Assembly (NCBI GenBank): GCA_015486815.1
Contig: WFQY01000095.1
Span: 1 to 7,856, forward strand
Origin: Phycisphaerae bacterium
GTDB lineage: Bacteria; Planctomycetota; Phycisphaerae; JAAYCJ01
Reading direction: 5' to 3'
Length of the DNA stretch: 7,856 bases
Numbering within the stretch: the stretch's first letter is position 1; each line of letters opens with the position of its first letter. Below, one piece after another: positions 5,563 to 7,856 of this stretch. A program made the translations under genes and the position numbers. The notes under the pieces were generated by a model that saw nothing but the letters and a program-made list of their open reading frames with translations, ran no database searches and was not told the DNA's origin.

Positions 5563-7049
5563 GTGTAGTAACGCGTTTTGCACCATCACCGACAGGTTAT
5601 TTGCATATTGGCGGAGCAAGGACAGCTCTGTTCAATTGGCTTTTCGCTAAGAAAAATAACGGTAAATTTATTTTGCGGATAGAAGATACCGACCGAACAC
5701 GTTCATCGGAAGAATCGACGCGGAAAATATTGGAAGACCTCAAATGGCTCAATCTGAATTGGGACGAGGGACCCGAAATAGGAGGTGGAGCGGGCCCGTA
5801 TTTTCAAAGTCAGCGTCTTGATATATATCGTAAATATCTGAATCAATTACTTGATGCTGGCAGAGCATATAAATGTTTCGAGACACCCGAAGAACTCGCA
5901 GCTGCCAGAGAGAAAGCCCGGCGAGAAGGTAAAGGATATAAATATGATGGCGCAGGTAAACGATTGACAAAAGAGCAAATCGCGGAACTGGAAGCACAAG
6001 GCCGTCCTTATGTTGTCAGATTAGCGATGCCCGATGAAGATATAATCGTCCCCGATGTGATTCTCGGTGAAGTCCGCTTTCCGAAAGAAGAACTCGAAGA
6101 TTTTGTGATTCTCAAATCCGATGGCTTTCCGACATATCATTTTGCTGTCGTTGTCGATGATTATCTGATGGGCGTAACTCACATAATCCGCGGACAGGAA
6201 CATTTGATGAATACACCCAAGCATATCGCCCTTCAACAGGCACTCGGATTTACTTCGCCTATTTACGCACACGTACCTCTGATTTTCAATATGGATGGCA
6301 GCAAAATGTCAAAGCGAGATAAAGAAAAAGCTATCAAGAAGGGACTTGTGCCACCGGAAATTGATGTGTACGATTTTCGCAAAGCCGGCTATATTCCCGA
6401 GGCTTTACTCAATTTCATCGTGCTGTTAGGCTGGTCGCCAGGAGGCGATAGGGAATATATGACGATAGACGAAATGATCGAGCTGTTTTCGCTTGAGCGG
6501 ATAGGCAAAACGAGTGCAAAGTTTGACAGGGACAAATTATTAGCTTTTAACGCACACTATATTCAAACTCTAAACGAAGATAGGCTAAAACAGCTTATAC
6601 GCGATTTTATTGCGGATACGGATTATCCGTTAAAATCAGCGACCGACGCTCAGCTAAGTAAAATTATCGAACTCTATCGTCCGCGTGCAAAAACGCTTAA
6701 GGAATTGGCGGAAATGTCAAAATTTTTCTTTATCGATGAAATCGAATATGATGAAAAAGCTGTCCGTAAATTTTTAAAGAAAGATCAAGGACGAATGGTC
6801 TTGGAAGATGTTGAAAAAATCTTAACTGATATAGACAGCTGGACTGAGCAAGCGATTGAGGATAAGCTCGCGGAATATTGCGAGCGGAAAGAACTGAAGT
6901 TTGGTAAGGTAGCTCAGCCGATACGCGTCGCGATTACCGGCACGACGATCAGTCCGCCAATTTTTGAAACGCTCGTTTTGTTAGGAAAAGACAAAACGCT
7001 CAAACGATTAGCGATTGCACAGCAATTGGCAAAAGAGCAGGAACAATAA
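5559..7049 (+). CDS. gltX: Glutamyl-tRNA synthetase
   Basis: This cytoplasmic class I aminoacyl-tRNA synthetase charges tRNA-Glu. Its 496 residues fit the family. The Rossmann catalytic domain shows RFAPSPTGYLHIGGARTAL at 6-24 (HIGH-type motif HIGG, 16-19), RIEDTDRTRS at 40-49 and the loop NMDGSKMSKRDK (244-255, KMSKS-type motif). The C-terminal helical anticodon-binding domain ends with KVAQPIRVAITGT and a leucine-rich tail. Of the cysteines that bind zinc in the E. coli enzyme only C106 (YKCFETPEE) remains, so this is the zinc-free type. After KMSKR the linker KKGLVPPEIDVYDFRKAGYI is longer than the compact bacterial form. Whether it also charges tRNA-Gln (with GatCAB) cannot be decided. 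ATG overlaps the pssA stop as ATGA, with GGAG at 5550-5553 five bases upstream, so the two are translationally coupled. Confidence 0.97.
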   Translation: MSVVTRFAPSPTGYLHIGGARTALFNWLFAKKNNGKFILRIEDTDRTRSSEESTRKILEDLKWLNLNWDEGPEIGGGAGPYFQSQRLDIYRKYLNQLLDAGRAYKCFETPEELAAAREKARREGKGYKYDGAGKRLTKEQIAELEAQGRPYVVRLAMPDEDIIVPDVILGEVRFPKEELEDFVILKSDGFPTYHFAVVVDDYLMGVTHIIRGQEHLMNTPKHIALQQALGFTSPIYAHVPLIFNMDGSKMSKRDKEKAIKKGLVPPEIDVYDFRKAGYIPEALLNFIVLLGWSPGGDREYMTIDEMIELFSLERIGKTSAKFDRDKLLAFNAHYIQTLNEDRLKQLIRDFIADTDYPLKSATDAQLSKIIELYRPRAKTLKELAEMSKFFFIDEIEYDEKAVRKFLKKDQGRMVLEDVEKILTDIDSWTEQAIEDKLAEYCERKELKFGKVAQPIRVAITGTTISPPIFETLVLLGKDKTLKRLAIAQQLAKEQEQ

Positions 7050-7066
7050 GGGAAAGGGAAACGGAT

Positions 7067-7609
7067 ATGAAGATGAAAACACGTTCGACAACAATTCTCA
7101 CAGTTAGGCGAGGCAAACAGGTTGCTATGGGAGGCGATGGTCAAATAACACTCGGCGAAGTCGCATTAAAGCACGATGCGGTGAAAATCCGAACACTTAT
7201 CGATGGCAAAGTATTATGCGGTTTCGCAGGGTCAGCTGCTGATTCGCTTGCACTGCTTGAGCGATTCGAATCGAGATTAAACGAATCAAAATCGAACATC
7301 AAGCGTGCTGCTATCGCGTTGGCTCGTGATTGGCGGACGGATAAGATACTTCGTCGATTCGAAGCTATACTCGCTGTTGCGGATGCTCAGACATCTCTTA
7401 TTGTTTCAGGCTCAGGCGATGTAATCGAGCCTACCGACGGAATAATCGGAATAGGTTCGGGTGGCTCGTATGCGATAGCTGCTGCGAGAGCATTATTGAC
7501 ACATACAAAACTGTCAGCTGAGGATATAGTCAAATCAGCTTTGGAAATAGCAGGCGATTTATGTATCTATACCAACAGAAAAATCCATATCGAAACAATC
7601 AAGATTTAA
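7067..7609 (+). CDS. hslV: ATP-dependent protease peptidase subunit HslV (ClpQ)
   Basis: HslV forms the double-ring proteolytic core that works with the HslU unfoldase in cytoplasmic protein turnover. The 180-residue product aligns along its length with E. coli HslV as I remember it: RSTTILTVRR, GGDGQITLG (22-30), KVLCGFAGSAADS, ARDWRTDKILRR, EAILAVAD, GIGSGGSYAIAAARALL and IAGDLCIYTN (161-170). The catalytic residue should be Thr8, exposed by removal of MKMKTRS, a longer leader than the single Met in E. coli. With Thr8 as position 1, Asp24, Lys40, Gly52 and Ser131 fall at the expected active-site places, so the peptidase looks intact. GGGAA near 7056-7060 is six bases before the ATG; gltX ends 17 bases upstream. 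The expected partner hslU is not found in the 247 bases that follow. Confidence 0.96.
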   Translation: MKMKTRSTTILTVRRGKQVAMGGDGQITLGEVALKHDAVKIRTLIDGKVLCGFAGSAADSLALLERFESRLNESKSNIKRAAIALARDWRTDKILRRFEAILAVADAQTSLIVSGSGDVIEPTDGIIGIGSGGSYAIAAARALLTHTKLSAEDIVKSALEIAGDLCIYTNRKIHIETIKI

Positions 7610-7647
7610 AAGATAACCCCAGATTTAACTTTTATCTCTCTCGCAAA

Positions 7648-7693
7648 TCACAACCTGAGAATAAGCGAAGCGGTTGCGTTGTGAGAATTTTTT
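7648..7693 (+). terminator. Likely intrinsic terminator after hslV
   Basis: TCACAAC at 7648-7654 pairs perfectly with GTTGTGA at 7678-7684, closing a 23-base loop, and a run of six T follows at 7688-7693. It begins 38 bases after the hslV stop. The seven-base stem is only moderately strong and the loop is large, though an inner GCGAAGC may fold further. The arms could instead belong to a repeat that extends to the right. Confidence 0.5.
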
Positions 7694-7856
7694 GTCATAG
7701 GGGCAAAGCGGGCAAGTAAAAATTCACGGCAAGGAACGATGGTGGCGATGTTTTTTTCCTTTTCCGGTGAGAAATGATTATAAAAATGCCAAACTCTCTC
7801 GATCGTTAGCTATTCTGCGCATAACAACTCTACAGGAATTTATTCATCCGTAAAGT
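7694..7856. other. Unassigned 3' flank with an open minus-strand frame, no supportable gene
   Basis: No convincing gene starts here. On the minus strand a frame stays open for 53 sense codons between 7809 and a TGA at 7648-7650. It reads in part RVWHFYNHFSPEKEK and REFLLARFAPMTKNSHNA, but has no start codon except an internal ATG 16 codons from its end. On the plus strand GTMVAMFFSFSGEK is open but very short. The segment may be a dispersed non-coding repeat or a decayed gene. No tRNA-like fold was seen. Nothing here resembles hslU. Confidence 0.3.

Noticed and set aside
7739..7777. Plus-strand mini-ORF beginning MVAMFF after hslV
   Set aside because: It has only about a dozen codons and no clear ribosome binding site, and is better treated as part of the unassigned flank.
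1..7856. CRISPR arrays, tRNA or rRNA genes, riboswitches, complete insertion sequences
   Set aside because: I looked for regularly spaced repeats, cloverleaf-like segments, a lysine-riboswitch-like leader before lysC and terminal inverted repeats with a transposase, and found none.

Overview
The window is an AT-leaning bacterial chromosome segment of housekeeping genes with one large signalling gene on the opposite strand. The best lineage hint is the glutamyl-tRNA synthetase, whose linker after KMSKR is longer than the compact bacterial form and resembles GltX proteins I associate with Planctomycetes. A Phycisphaerae-like planctomycete is therefore my leading guess, but it is an inference from remembered family features and was not tested by search.

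Layout, left to right. Positions 1-266 hold the edge of a possible dispersed palindromic repeat, a short broken coding remnant, and a good sigma-70-type promoter lying inside that remnant. Next comes a plus-strand group of three tightly packed genes: a conserved-looking protein of about 59 residues, a 234-residue protein that looks like a radical-SAM-type barrel without its iron-sulfur cysteines, and aspartate kinase (lysC), whose start overlaps the end of the gene before it. Convergent to lysC, only 11 bases away, is a minus-strand gene for a 695-residue three-part protein: a degenerate HD-GYP domain, an HDOD domain and a receiver-like C-terminus without a phospho-acceptor aspartate. Divergent from it is a second plus-strand group: phosphatidylserine synthase (pssA), glutamyl-tRNA synthetase (gltX, 4-base ATGA overlap) and the HslV peptidase (hslV, 17-base gap). 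A likely intrinsic terminator follows hslV. The last ~160 bases carry no supportable gene, and the usual partner gene hslU is not present.

How the genes work together: lysC starts the aspartate family pathway (lysine, threonine, methionine, diaminopimelate). A strong Shine-Dalgarno followed by an in-frame ATG inside lysC, just before the ACT domains, suggests a separate regulatory beta subunit as in Bacillus subtilis and Corynebacterium glutamicum. pssA-gltX-hslV looks like a housekeeping operon joining membrane lipid synthesis, tRNA charging and protein turnover without an obvious pathway link. The HD-GYP/HDOD protein is probably a regulatory scaffold.

The items most worth a second look are the cysteine-less radical-SAM-like protein with its small upstream partner, the internal start in lysC, and the multiply altered HD-GYP/pseudo-receiver protein. 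I see no CRISPR array, tRNA, rRNA, complete insertion sequence or phage module.
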